Part shown: positions 44,290 through 56,515 of the stretch, piece after piece
Position numbering within the stretch: the first letter of the stretch is position 1
Layout: the number at the start of each line of letters is the position of its first letter
NCBI GenBank assembly: GCA_011009095.1
Contig: VTPC01008686.1
Coordinates: forward strand, 47,712 to 111,711
From: Ignelater luminosus
Taxonomy: Eukaryota; Arthropoda; Insecta; Coleoptera; Elateridae
Direction: 5' to 3'
Length of the DNA stretch: 64,000 nucleotides
The notes under the pieces: generated by a model
Databases searched by the model: none
Seen by the model: only the letters and a program-made list of their open reading frames with translations
Told to the model about the DNA's origin: nothing
Program-made: the position numbers and the translations under genes

Positions 44290-44880
44290 CCAAAATGGGA
44301 ACACTATAGATAGTCTGCAATTTCTAAATAACTTCCGTACTCCAGAAAAGCTAGATTGCTGACCTCGATCGTTTGATAAAACCGTGAAAACAAAATAATC
44401 CAATGTTTCCGACTTAAAAAATGTAAACTTGATGGACTTAATGAATCTTAAAGCCTACAGATAATCTTAATGGCCTGAATATCCAAGCCAATAGACCTGG
44501 TGGAAGACAAAGCGCAATCACGAGACATTAAAGATAATCTGCGATTTCTGAACATCTTTCGTACTGAAGCGAAAAGAGATTGTCAATCTTCATAATTTTA
44601 TAAAACCGTAAAGACGAAATAAGTTATTTTCTCTGGCTTAAAAGATAGAAACTTGAAAGATGCTGGTCGGGAGCAAAACTCAACTGCAAGACACTAACAA
44701 CTTAATCTGCGATTGTGTTCGACGTCTTCAGTTGAGGCTGTTGATCTCGATCACTGAATAAAATCGCGAATATAGAATGAATTAGTTGTTTTGTCCTAGA
44801 AGATTGAAGTCTAAAGAACGTCGTAGAGGTTTGCAAAATACTATATAATATAATCTGCGATTTTTACGTCTTGTGAATAC
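44290..44880. repeat. Degenerate tandem repeat, ~150-225-bp units
   Basis: The marker TCTGCGATTTCTGAACATCT and relatives occurs at 44314, 44538, 44706 and 44856, giving spacings of 224, 168 and 150 bases. Between markers the words ATAAAACCGTGAAAAC/ATAAAACCGTAAAGAC and TTGATCTCGATC/CTGACCTCGATC recur in the same order. The units are diverged, so the array is old or part of a decayed element. No coding content. Confidence 0.7.
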
Positions 44881-45894
44881 AGTGCAGATGGAGGCTAAGT
44901 TTCCTAATCTAGAAGAGGTAGAAGCCGGTAGACCTGTTTGAAAACAAATCTAAACCCCAGGGCACTACAGCTAATTTGGGTACAAGTACAGCAAAATCGT
45001 AAGTCACCACAAGTAAAAGCAAAGCCAAACTTAAACCACCACCGCAGGGGACCTGGATAAGGTTGGCCATCGCAGATGGTTGGGGAAAAACACATCCATA
45101 TGTGGTGGAATTCTGAACTTCTAATACGACGCAACGCACGATACCCGAAAAATGATTCTCAATCGGGCTTGAAAATCATTGCTTTGATGAAGTTTTGATA
45201 TATTGTGACAATAGTCTTTTTCGTATCGTAGAATTGACGATAACAAGAATAAATACCTGAAAACTCGTATTTGAAGCTTTCGGTATCGATGAGTTGTATC
45301 GTATCGTAGGTTTGGAATCTCATAGCTGTACAGGTGAATCACGGTAATTTCCGTTGAGAAGGTTAAATAAAGAGCGCATATGTAAGAAGGTCACGAAGAG
45401 TTGGGAAAGTGTATGGAACAAGCGGAGGATAAAAAATAACCGTGTGACAATGCAACCAAAAAATGCAACTCTTACTGTTAAGAAGGTTTAAGCAAAAAGG
45501 AATGTGTAGAATATCTCTTGGTGCATACACAATGAGGCCCCCGGAAACTGTGTAAGACAGTGCAAAGTAGGTAGGGGTAAAGCCTGAAAGATAGTTCTGG
45601 TATCGCAGATAGCCTGGTGAGTAGAAAATCGAAAACAGTGAAAACAAATTAGGATAATTATCGTTATGAGGGTTTAAACAAAAAAGAGCGCCAGGAGCTA
45701 CATTGACTGTAGATACAATGAAGCAGCATGTAAAGTCATAGAGAAGAGTGTGAAAAAGGTAGTAAGAGTTAGCTGAAAAGAGGAAGGAAAAGAAAAAAAG
45801 AAAAAGAAAAATGAAGAAGAAAAAGAAGAAAAAGGAAGAAAAAGAAGAAGACAAAAATTAACAAAAGTTAATCATAAGGAACCTTTTTTATATA
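44881..45894. other. Unassigned sequence
   Basis: Frames on the minus strand (163 codons at 45363-45854) are driven by the purine-rich tract and are Phe-rich low-complexity text, not genes. A weak internal duplication (GGTTTAAGCAAAAAGGA and GGTTTAAACAAAAAAGAG) is visible about 180 bases apart. Confidence 0.4.
45774..45851 (+). repeat. Purine tract (GAAA/GAA)n
   Basis: About 78 bases almost wholly A and G with short GAAA and GAAGAA runs. It lies beyond the 3' end of the minus-strand LINE but in the wrong sense to be its A-tail, so it is either an independent simple repeat or the tail of an unrecognised plus-strand element. Confidence 0.75.
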
Positions 45895-48243
45895 CAAAGA
45901 TGTACTACAGTAGTACAACCAACAATGAAGGCTTGTGCCTTCTCTTCATAGCCGCATATCCCTTGCCGTTCTTCACATGGTCGAACACTTTCATTCTTCT
46001 CTTTACCTCCCCTTCGAAAACATCCTTCAGTAAATTGTCCCTTTTAAGTACATGCCCAACCCAACTCTCTTTCCTTTCCTGGATGGTAGACAATAGCTTT
46101 CTCTCTTTTCCAATCCTTCTTAATACATCTTCATTTCTTACTTTGTCCATCCACTTAATCTAATTTCAAAAGCTTCTGTGTTTCTTTAACAATGTCCACG
46201 TTTTACAGCCGTACAAAAATATCCTCCAGACAAAGCAAATAGCTATTCTTTTTCGAAGCTGGACATCCAGCTTGCTACATAACACTTTCTTCTTGTTTCT
46301 AAACGCTATGTCTCACTTCTCCAATCCTTAGTTAACTCGGAACCTAAATATCTGTACCTGTTTACCTGCTCCAGCTGTTCTTCTCCTACATAGACTTCCA
46401 TCATCTCTATTTCATCTACTCTCATAACGTTTGTTTTCTTCGTGTTTGTTTTCAAACCATACTTTTCTTCCAAGGTTTTTAGATAGTTCAATAATCTTTT
46501 CAGTTCCTCTGTGTTTCCACAAAGACTAACAGGTCGTCCGCAAATCTGACGCATACAATCTTGCTGCCTGCAATATTCCGCCGTTTCTATTCTAGCTTTC
46601 TCTCGCTATTTCTTCCATGTAGATGTTAAACAAAAAAGATATACAGTAACCTTGCCTTGATTTTCGTCCAATCTCAAACCATTCCGTTCGATTCTCATAG
46701 CTAATTCTTGTTTTATATAAAGGTGCGCGATTAGCCTTCTTTACTCCATTATCCTTCAGAATATCAATCAATTTATCCCACTTCACACAATCAAACGCTT
46801 TCTCAAGGTCTGTAAGACCTTTCTCTTTTATAAATATCTTTCCTCTAGACATCAGTGCAATCGTGTCTCTTGTGCCAACACCTTTCCGGAACCCAAACTA
46901 TTCACCCGCCATATTCTCCTCCATTACCCTCCCCAGCCGCCTCCTTTTTATAATTCGCAGTAAGAGCTTAGTTGCATGTACTATTAAGGCAATCGTCCTG
47001 TGCTCTCCTTTCTCCTCTGCTAGCGGGATCATTTCAGCCTTTAGAAAGTCCGTCGGCCACTCTTCACTCCTGTATATTTCTCTACACAATGATGTTATTT
47101 TCTTCACCCTATTTTCCTGCAAGCACTTCAGTAGTTCTAATGGTATTCCATCTTGTACTACCATCCTTAATTTTCTTCATAGCCGCTATTACCTCATAAC
47201 GTCTCCCCTTAAGCAGTCTGGTTCCACTTCCTCTTCACACTCAACCTCTAGGTGTTCGAGTTTTTTTACCGTTTTGTATAGGTCTTGCATGTACGCCCTC
47301 CATCTGTTAAGCACTTACTTTTCGTCCTTTAATACAGTATCATATTTTTCCTTTACTTCTTTACAACATCTTTCTCCTTTTCTTTCCATCCAGGGTTCAA
47401 TCTTTTATTCTATTACAGACAAGATCATGTTTATTGCCAATTTCTTTGGATTTCTCGGCTAACCACTTTGCTCTAGCTTTGTCTGTTTCTTTTCTCAACT
47501 CTGTGTTCAGTTTCCTGTACATCGTCTTACCTTCTTTAGCTTTCATCTTTTTAAATTTTCTTCTTTCTTCCATTTTCTCAATCAGTTTATTCGTTATTCA
47601 TGATTTCTTGCCCTTTTCCCTTTTTTATATCCTATACTTTCCTCACATACTGTTTTTATACCTGGTTTTATTGTGGTCCATCGTTCTTCCACACTGTTGT
47701 TGTTGTGTTTTTCGAACTTTTATATTTCCCGTTCAATCTTTACCCCGATGTTTGCCTCAGCAATTTCTTTCAGGTTCTCCAAGTTTCATTTTCTTCTTAT
47801 CAAAGCTCTCTTCACTTTTTTAAACTTTACTTCTATTTCTATTATTATTAGCACATGATCACTGTTAATATCTGCACAGATAAACTTTCCGTTTCTATAC
47901 CGTACATATACTGAAATAAAGTCTATTTGCTTTCTGTATGTATATCTAGGTGACTTCCACGTGTATAGTCTTCTCTTATGATACTTAAAACAAAACTGTC
48001 ATTTTCTTTTCTTTGCAAAATTCTAGCAGCCTTTCACCTCTCTCGTCTCGTTTTCCAAGTCCGTATTTGCCTACCACTTCGCCGACTTCTCCTACTCCTA
48101 TAGTGGCATTCCAATCACCCATTACAACAGTACGACATCATCTGCCTTCCTATTCCAAGATATTATCAATCTTTTTATATGCTTCTTCAATCTCTTCATC
48201 GTCATACTATTTGTTTGGCATGTAAGCTTGTATGACCTACTAG
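45895..48243 (-). mobile_element. LINE with endonuclease and RT, 2.3 kb, decayed
   Basis: On the minus strand the element starts within the endonuclease (VIQAYMPNK, then DDEEIEEAYKKIDNIL, VVMGDWNATIGVGEVGEVVG with the GDWNA motif at 48104-48118, and KRDERGERLLEFCKEKKM). A lysine-rich linker follows. The RT then gives VQDGIPLELLKCLQENRVKK, IALIVHATKLLLRII, LEKAFDCVKWDKLID, RQGYCISFLFNIYMEEIA, and an intact catalytic FADD at 46533-46544. The thumb has YRYLGSELTKDW. The C-terminus reads MDKVRNEDVLRRIGKERKLL, then SWVGHVLKRDNLLKDVFEGE, typical of this insect LINE type. It is 5' truncated at about 48243. Stops and shifts are scattered, so it is inactive. The clade name is left open. Confidence 0.85.
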
Positions 48244-51200
48244 AGTTTCTAATAATAGAAACAAGTTACTAAATGCTACAGTTACATGTAGATCTATAGT
48301 TATAGTCTAGGTTCATATTATATTGAATGTCTTTTAAACCGTAACTTTGAAAGATTTTTACTGTCACAGAAACAACAAAGCGGCAAAGTATTGTTTTGGT
48401 TCTATTGAACAGATTTTCAAACGTCTTGGTTTTCAAAACGCCCAATATTTTGGTTTCTTAAAAATCATGAAGAACAGCTGTTCCTTTTTATTAATTACGA
48501 CCTTTAAAATTTTGATTTGATCCAGGTTCTACTCTACATTATACAGCGACTATGGAATTTATCAAGGGAAAGCTATTTAAAAACAGGTGCTGCTTTAAAC
48601 ATGCTTGCTGTCTCATTAGGGGCAAAAAGAAAAATTAATATTAATTGGAACACACTTTGCGTAAATATTCTTCTTGATTTGCCAATGATATTATTGGGAT
48701 ATTTTAAATATCAATTTTGTGGTTTCATAACGTCCAATTCTAAATAGTACACTTACCCCATTTGTTTGTACAAATGTAATAATGACACAAAAAATATCAT
48801 TTATATCACAAAATATATAATATTGGATTAATAATAATAACATACAGTTGTAATTACGTTTTACGTAGAACCCGCACATCCTGTTTTTAAAACATTGCAT
48901 TATTATTAGCCGAAGGAAAATTACACGTTCTTACACGATATAAAAGCATCCCCGTATAAAAATACTTTGATTTTTTATATTTAATTAAATTAATTAGGCA
49001 GTCGGCGGATTTTAATGCGCGGCAGTCATTAAACACTATTCAGTGTAAAATTTAATAGGTTCAAAAGAATTTAAAATCGCAAAAATAAAACCAACATCAA
49101 ATCGACGTCGTAAAAAGCCGATTTAAGCTCTGGGGATTCGTGTTTTTCTCAGCCAAGTGACAAAGTAATTATTACAAGGTTGCCGTCTTGTAATTTCAGC
49201 TTCAAAGTTAGGCGGACGCAAAAAGCCTCTACTCTTCTCTCTGTATCCATTTCGGTCTTAATTGCAAGGTAGCGTTGATTAATTTTTAATTCTCTCTCGA
49301 ATGATTACCGCTGTGCCACAACTGTGTTCTAATTATATGTTGTTTTTAGTTAGGGATAATTGAGCATTGGGAAATTGGGCTATTAAATTTGCTTTATTGG
49401 CAAAGAACCGCTTCGTCCTTTCGGTTTATCCTTAAATCTTTTTAACGGATGCGTAATTGACGCTTCAGTCTCTACTGATGTTGATTACCACCTGATTGAA
49501 ACTACAACATATAAATTTTTATTATAGTTCATGACGTAATTTTCGTCTTTTTTTGTAACATTAAATTAACTTGTTCTATGCATTTAGTCATCTCTTCGCC
49601 AGCTTTATGTTCTGTAATAAAATCATTATTCTTATCTGATTATATAAAATTACTCTTTCAACTGATCCCCTGACATTATTATCAATTTTTAAAATTCCGA
49701 ATGTAAAATTCCTATTATAGATCTATTATTAGTTTTTATAAGCAATCTCCAACTAAATAGTGGTATTTGCTTGAGTTTTTTCTTAATATCAATTACTTTT
49801 TCTTAAACGAACGGTTTTTTGATATCACAGAAAATTTATTTATTTTATTATTAGTTTATAGTAACGATCAAGGTGCAGAAAACCTGCCTTTCTTGTGTTA
49901 GTCAAAGGTTGTTTTGTGAAGTCTAGTATTAACCTATCCAGCGCGTGTGTGGTCAAGTAAACCAAAATAAATTAAAGTCATTACAATTAAGTTGGAAGAG
50001 TTCATTATTATTAGTTCAAATTAACACAGAGGAATGGCGGTCATTTCAGGAAAAAGAATCCTTGCTTCACCTTTTGATGTAAACCTCTTCGCAAATCCAT
50101 AGACAAATGCAAGTTTATTAATATAAAGATTTATTAAGATACAAATAAGAACCTTGCACAAGAATTTTTAGTATCAGTAACCGCAGGTGTTAGTCATAGA
50201 AATTTATAAAACTGTATTTGTAATTCATCTACCCAATACTGAAAAGACAAGTCATCTCAAGAAGATCAATTAATGTAAATTGTCAATAAAACTCATTATT
50301 AACGATATGATAACCACCATAACCATAATTTATTTTGCTAAATTTGACTTTACAGTTGATTAAACATTTGGGTGTTGTTTATATTTTATCTATCAGGTAG
50401 TAATTACATTTTATAATGACAAACACATGTGTTTTTTCTTTTGATTAATTATAACTTGTTCACATTTGATTTTTGTAATAAATCTGTTTTTCTAAAAAAA
50501 CCACTTCGATATTGTGACAGAAAAAACGTCTGAAACGTGATCTATTAATTTTATATATGTTTGTACGTAAATTAGATAAAAAAAGGCCCTGAACTAATTA
50601 AATAATTACAACTTTAACCTTCTTGGTGTAATTATCGTATAAAACAAAAGATTACTGGAAGAAATTTACATACGTTTTTGCAACCTTAATTAAATGTGCA
50701 CTTTAAAATCTTCTAAGATCAGGGTATTTTTAGCTGCAATTAATTATAAAACAGAAATGCTATTAAAAGTTCTTATATAAGCAACTATAGTGACATATCA
50801 ATTTAAATCTGTTTTGTCATATGTATAAACGTGATGATGAATTTCTTGACATTTTTAGTTTATTGTCTTTATCAATGACTTAAAGACGAATTAAGACAGA
50901 TATAAACTTGTTAGCTAATATTTGGTCATTTCTTAACTGTGAAAATCTCGATTTTGATTTCTCGATTACAAATAAACGAGAGAGCGTAAAATCTGGGCCA
51001 AAAAACGTCAAACTAGAACTGACTACTATCAGGAGCCTCTAAATCCACCTAAAAGATGCATCAAGAGTAGTAGTAGATTTAGAATCTTTTCATTTCACTG
51101 GCCTCTTAAAAACGTGAACAAAATATGTAACTAGAAATAGACAAGCACTGGTTTAGTTGTTATGGTTAGCATTAAGTCAAGGTTACCACATTCCTTGATT

Positions 51201-51254
51201 TACGCCCGTTTGTTTTACTTACTTATCCGAGACCCCAATTACCATAAGTGTAGG
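48244..51254. other. Long AT-rich stretch, possible conserved non-coding block
   Basis: A 76-codon frame at 48517-48747 has no known motif. Between about 48985 and 49340 the text has enhancer-like mixed composition (TTAATTAGGCAGTCGGCGGA, then CGGCAGTCATTAAAC), with homeodomain-type TTAATTA sites next to GC words, and no sign of a TE. The remainder is featureless. Confidence 0.25.
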
Positions 51255-53950
51255 GGTGTTGAGTTGAGTTTTACATGTCCCCTTTTACAAATTTCTTCCA
51301 CTGCTCCCTGCCGTCAATCTTTCTTCCACTGTTCCAGTCACTGTTTTTACTATTGAAAACACTCACTATCTCTTCATCCCACTTTTTCCTGGGCCTTCCT
51401 CTACCTTCTTTCTTGACTTTTACTTGCCAAATTGCCTTTGCATTCTTACCAAGTGTCTCCACCAATGTCTTTTCGTTATTTTCTCTTTTATTGACTCAAT
51501 GTCAAGCTTTTCTCTTATAACCTCGTTACGAACTTTGTCCATTTTATTTATTCCCAGAATTCTTCTAAAAAATCACATCTCGCACGCTCTGATCATGCTA
51601 CTTTCTCTATCCATTAATTTCCAATTCTCACATCCATAGATTAGTGTTGGGAAGAAAACGGCGTTATAGTACACACTTATCTTTGTCTTTTTGCTAACCT
51701 CGTTTATGAAGGATTTTAGAAGGGTGTAACATATTTTATTCTCTGTTGCAATTCTATTATTTACTTCTAAATCAAATCTTCCATCTTCCTTTATCATTGC
51801 ACCCAGGTACTTCAGATTCTGTACGTTCTTAACTTCATTGTTTCCTATATTGACCTCTATGTCCGTTTCTTCTCTGTCTGCCCCTATTACCATTATTTCC
51901 GTTTTCCTTTACATTTATGTGCATGTTATATTTCTCTAGTTTTCCCTCCCACACTTCCATATTCTCTCTCAGGGCTACTTCTGTCGGTGCGCATAGAACT
52001 AAATCATCTGCATACATCAGTTCCTGTAACCAACGATTATGTCCTTTGCCCTTTTGCCATTTACTATCTTTGCTATTTTATCCAAAACTATTATGAACAA
52101 TAGGGGGCTCAGGACACTGCCTTGCCTGACTCCTTTTTGAGTTATAAATCTTTCTGATGTAAAGTTCTGACCTCTAACAACACTGCTAGTCGAAATCGAG
52201 TCAAAAGCTTTCAATATATTTATTGCACATGTGTAGATTTCTCCTTTCTTTCTTATGGTTTCCTCACATAGCTGCCTTAACACAAAGATGTGTACTACGA
52301 CCTTTTCAATTGTTTCCCTTAATCTTCTCTCCAATATCCTTTCACATACTTTACTAGCAGTACGAAGTAATGATATACCTCTATAGTTTCCACAATTTAA
52401 TTTGGCTCTTGTTGTGTATAGTGATATTAACCCAGCTGTCTGTCATTTTTCTCGGATCTTCTTACTACTCCATATTTCATTTAATATTCTTCTCGGCATT
52501 TCTTCTCTTGCATACCTTACGAGTTTTAACATTTCTGGTTTCATTTCGTCTATACCTGCATCTCTGCGGCTTTGCATACTTTTAATTGCTTCCTTCACTT
52601 CATCGCCGGTAATTTCCTCATTCCTCTCTCTTATCACTGCGGTATATTTCCTACTACTTCGTCTGTTCCTTCTAGTACTTTACAGAAGTATTGTTTCCAT
52701 CTTTTTTTAATTTCGACTGTAAGAGGTTTTCATGTTTATCTTTAACTCAGTGTGTATCCACGCTTGCCTGTTGTTATTTAGGCTTCTATTTTTTCCATTC
52801 CCTTTACCTCATTTTTCTAATTAATTCCCAAACCTTTTCCATGGTTTCCCTTTTGCTTTTTGAACTGCCGCTTTTACTTGTTACTTTTGGTTTTTATATA
52901 CATCATAATCTTCTGACTTTGTCATCAGATATCTTTTCTTAATCTTGATCTCTCTTTTCACCTGATCGTTCCACCATGGGGTTTGCTTTATTTTGTTCGT
53001 TTTTCTAAAAGCCCCGCAGCACTTTTCGTTTCAATTCCTCCTTCAATTTCTGTTTGGTAACTTTGCCGACATTCTGCCTCATTTACCTTGTAGCTGCTGA
53101 TGCTCAAGAATTCTATTTTCTCTAACGTTTCTGTTTCATCTTTTCTTTTATTTGTCACGTTTATTCTGATGTTTACAAACAGATGATCACTACTAATCCC
53201 ATGCTGCCACTTCACTCTTACATCAGCCACTCTTTTTTTTCTGTTTTCTCAATTAACAAAAGATCTAATAACGATTTTTCTTTTCTGCTCTCAACCACTC
53301 TTGTGTGTTTATAGATATCCCTGTGTTGAAAAAAAGTATTTGCCACGAAGAAATTGTTCACCACACAGAAATCTATTATCTTTTGCCCATTTGAATTCAG
53401 TACAATACGACTTTTACGTTCAGACTTTTTTCTATGAAATATTTCACTTCTTTTAAATTTTTTGTTCGGAATCTGCTCTATATCCAGTCCTTGTATTATT
53501 AAGTTTTTCCTCTTTTTGTATTTGAATCTTCTATCTTTACCTATAAATTCGCTATTTCTTTTTTCATATTTTATTCTCTCGTTTGATTGTTTTTAATTCC
53601 TCTTTGTACTCTTTTTGTTCTCGTCTAATCTCTTTAATTTCCTGTAACATTTTATCATTTTCTTCCATTACCATTCTTATCATGTGCTTTAGGTCCTTAT
53701 CACTGTAATATTTTTCAATTTTCTGTGATGTTTTCTTTACTATTTTACTACGACTAAATGGGTCATTTACATCTTCAGCCCTTCTTCTTTTATTGTCATC
53801 ACTATATTCACTTCATAAATCAAACAAGATGCCTCTTTTCCTGTTCCATCACTACCTGCTCTGCTTATCCGTTTACCTTCTTTTCCGATTTAGTGTTGAT
53901 ACGGTATCCGCGTTTTTGGGCATCCGGTATTCACTATGCACGTTCTCAAT
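51255..53950 (-). mobile_element. LINE with coiled-coil ORF1 part, partial endonuclease and RT, 2.7 kb
   Basis: On the minus strand from the right: DDNKRRRAEDVNDPFSRSKI and MVMEENDKMLQEIKEIRREQ, a charged coiled-coil block that stays open for about 75 codons, then KRKNLIIQGLDIEQI. The endonuclease is partial: NGQKIIDFCVVNNFFVANTF, ESRKEKSLLDLLLI, and the SSDHLFV box at about 53190. The RT shows EITGDEVKEAIKSMQSRRDA, LRQLCEETIRKKGEIYTC, LKAFDSIS, KGVRQGSVLSPLLFIIVLD, an intact YADD at 52003-52014, KYLGAMIKEDGRFDLEV and TLIYGCENW. The C-terminus has KKEGRGRPRKKWDEEI. The first half of the endonuclease is deleted. The arrangement is that of a widespread insect LINE. Frameshifts prevent activity. 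Confidence 0.85.
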
Positions 53951-54311
53951 AAATACAATTAACTGCACTGTTTCTTAATTTCTCATACAAATCGTTATGT
54001 TACTTTTAATTAGACAATAAGACGTTCATAAATAATTATCCAAACAAAACCAAACAATTCGCGTGACTTTGATCTTTCGTGATAAGACCCGAATTCGAGT
54101 TTATTATCGCCAATATCGCAGCCACATAAACACGTTCGTTTCGCTTGGCTGACAGAATACAACCTCTCGTTTGTTGTAATAGTGAATAAAAATCAAATAC
54201 GATCAATGCAGTACGGAACTGAAAGTTTGTTAATCAAAATTAATCACCAAAAATGGCCACGTTGTTGTAGTAGTAACTTTACCTTTTAGCTAGTGGAATG
54301 GTAATTTTGTG
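53951..54311. other. Spacer between two opposite LINEs
   Basis: AT-rich with no recognised content. It lies between the 5' sides of a minus-strand and a plus-strand LINE and could include 5' UTR sequence of either. Confidence 0.4.
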
Positions 54312-56515
54312 ATGGCAAGAGACAATCACAAGTGCACCGAACAAGGCAAAAGAACTACGTACAGGAATTTCGTTTCTAAATTAAATTTTCGAAACAATAG
54401 GATAAAAGCCTACAGATTTCTCTCCGGGCTGAAAAACGAAGGCAAAACTGTTAGATGTAAACCAATAAAACACGGTAACAAGATGTTAACAGACACTAAA
54501 AACACTTTCTGCAAGCACTACTGCAAAGTCAGCAAGCTCAGGATAAACAAATAGGAAAGGTGTTCGCTGAAAAAAGATGCCCCTGCAACTTGTTTAAATC
54601 TTGTTTAACAGAGACTTTAATATTGCCAAACTGAACAAAGCACTTCAGGATATCAAAGCCGGACGAGATTTTTTCTGAGTTCCTTCTCCACCTTGGAAAT
54701 GCTGCTGAACTAACTTCGCTGAAGTTCATGAATACTACTTGGCATAAGAACTTGCCACGCCTATGGAAGAAATCGGAAATCATCCCCCTGCTGAAAAAGA
54801 GCAAGCCGTTCAGCGCCTTAGAAAGCTACAGACCCATAGCGATAACAAGTGTCTGCTGCAAGGTCGTGGAAAAATAGTAATACAACGACTGAATGAATAC
54901 ACCGAACTTTACAGCAAAATCGACCACAGGCAAGCAGCTATGGACCAAGTAGTCAAATTCTCACAGACTGTAAAAAATGGATTCCACAGAAAGATGTCTA
55001 CGCTCGTGCTTCTCGTGGGCTTTAAGGCCGCGTATGGCAAAGTTGGAAGGCAGAAGGTAATGCATAAACCGATCGGGTCCAGAGTTTCAGAAAACCTGCT
55101 CAGATGGATCCGTCATTACCTCTCCCGAAGACATTTAAGAGTCAAATTCATAAAAAAGCTGTCAAAATATAAGTTACAACGATAGAGCTTGTCACAAGGG
55201 GACGTCATAAGTTGTTTTCTTTTCAATATTATGATTAACAACGTCATAGCTGCCATCAGAAGTGTGCCAGACAATGATGCCCTTCTGTACGCCGACGATC
55301 TCATAATCTGGATGACCAGCAGAAACCATAGCGGTCTGGAGCAGGCGATAAATCAAACTTTTCCAAAACTGGAAGAATGAGGAAATAGAAATAAAATGAT
55401 AGTAAACACCGAAAGACTATCTATCAAACGTTTTCCATGTCAAATACTCGCAGGTCTTACCTGCTGAAATACTCAAATGCAGTTTTAAAAGAAAAAGATC
55501 TCTCGATCTACTTAGGTGTCATTTTCGACCGGAAACTTTCCTGCAATGCTCATATTAAGATAGCTGTCGCAAAAAGCACTAAAAGGCTAAAATGGGGCGT
55601 AACTCAAGACGTGCTTGAGATTGTCTATAAAACGTATGTACGCCCAGTTATGGAGTACGGGAGTGAAGTCATGCTGTTAACAAGCTACATTAGTCTAAAC
55701 CGTCTCAACATTGTTCAGAACACCGCGCTTTGAATTATAACAGGAACTGCTAAGTCCACACCGATACCTGCTTTGAAACTCTAAGCTGGCGTGGAATTCC
55801 TGCACGTCCTTAGGGATAGAGCGTTTCTAAGGTTCTGGGAAAGAAACCGCCGCATCAACAGAGCACACTAGGACTATTATAAGTCAGCATCCAAAACGCC
55901 AAGAGCGCAAGCAACCCCAATGACTAGAGCAAAAGAACTGGCCCAAAGATATGGCACTGATATAGGAGATCCAGAGCTTCTGCCGACGTTCACAAACATC
56001 AACCTTTCTCTTCCTGAGATTCACCCTAAGATTCCTGGCTTGAATTCTAGCAAAGGAGATGCTTTTTCTGCGTAAATAAAACAACTGTCGCTGCAAGCCA
56101 TCGACGAGCTCTACCCGAAAGCCTCTTGGCTCTGAATATACACAGACAGATCGTCCAAACCTGGATCAGGCCACACTGGAGCCGGATTCTATGGTGCCTT
56201 TTTTGAAGGCGCAGTAACTGTGGGAGCTGCGCGGAGAGTCCCCAACAATGAAAAACGTCGTGTTTCTGGTAAACCCCCAGTTTGCAATGCTGGCAGTGTG
56301 CTCTAACCGGAACACAGATAACGTTCTGGTGCTCGCTTGCCGTCAGAAGCTTGTTAGACTATGCACAACTCAGAAAATAGCGGTACCAAGTCACGTTTAA
56401 ATCTGCGGTAACGAGTGCTTCAAACAAAGTGCTGAGATGCCTCAGCCCGTTTCCCTAGTTCCCCTGTCAATTGCCCGTACCCTGATTGATAGCACAACCC
56501 AGCCTGGCTAAGTAG
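54312..56515 (+). pseudogene. LINE polyprotein remnant: RT plus RNase H
   Basis: The plus strand opens with a linker (GKRTTYRNFVSKLNFRNNR, KAYRFLSGLKNEG, FCKHYCKVSKL). RT follows in pieces: TTWHKNLPRLWKKSEIIPLL, ESYRPIAITS, KGFHRKMSTLVLLVGFKAAYG, then SQGDVISCFLFNIMINNVIA. The catalytic YADD at 55288-55299 is intact. The thumb has YLGVIFDRKLSCNAHI, then KTYVRPVMEYGSEV. An RNase H domain begins at about 56135 with IYTDRSSKPGSGHTGAGFYG (the Asp of the TDGS motif is kept, Gly replaced by Arg). After a deletion it ends with PSHV-ICGNE and LSIARTLIDSTTQPG near 56510. RNase H after RT is known for I-like LINEs, so that group is inferred. Many stops; inactive. Confidence 0.8.

Noticed and set aside
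45363..45854. 163-codon minus-strand ORF
   Set aside because: Its N-terminal part is the complement of a purine simple repeat and reads as Phe/Ser low complexity. The rest has no family match.
46863..47462. 199-codon plus-strand ORF
   Set aside because: Antisense shadow of the minus-strand LINE. Its Ser/Leu/Phe-rich text results from the lysine-rich coding strand.
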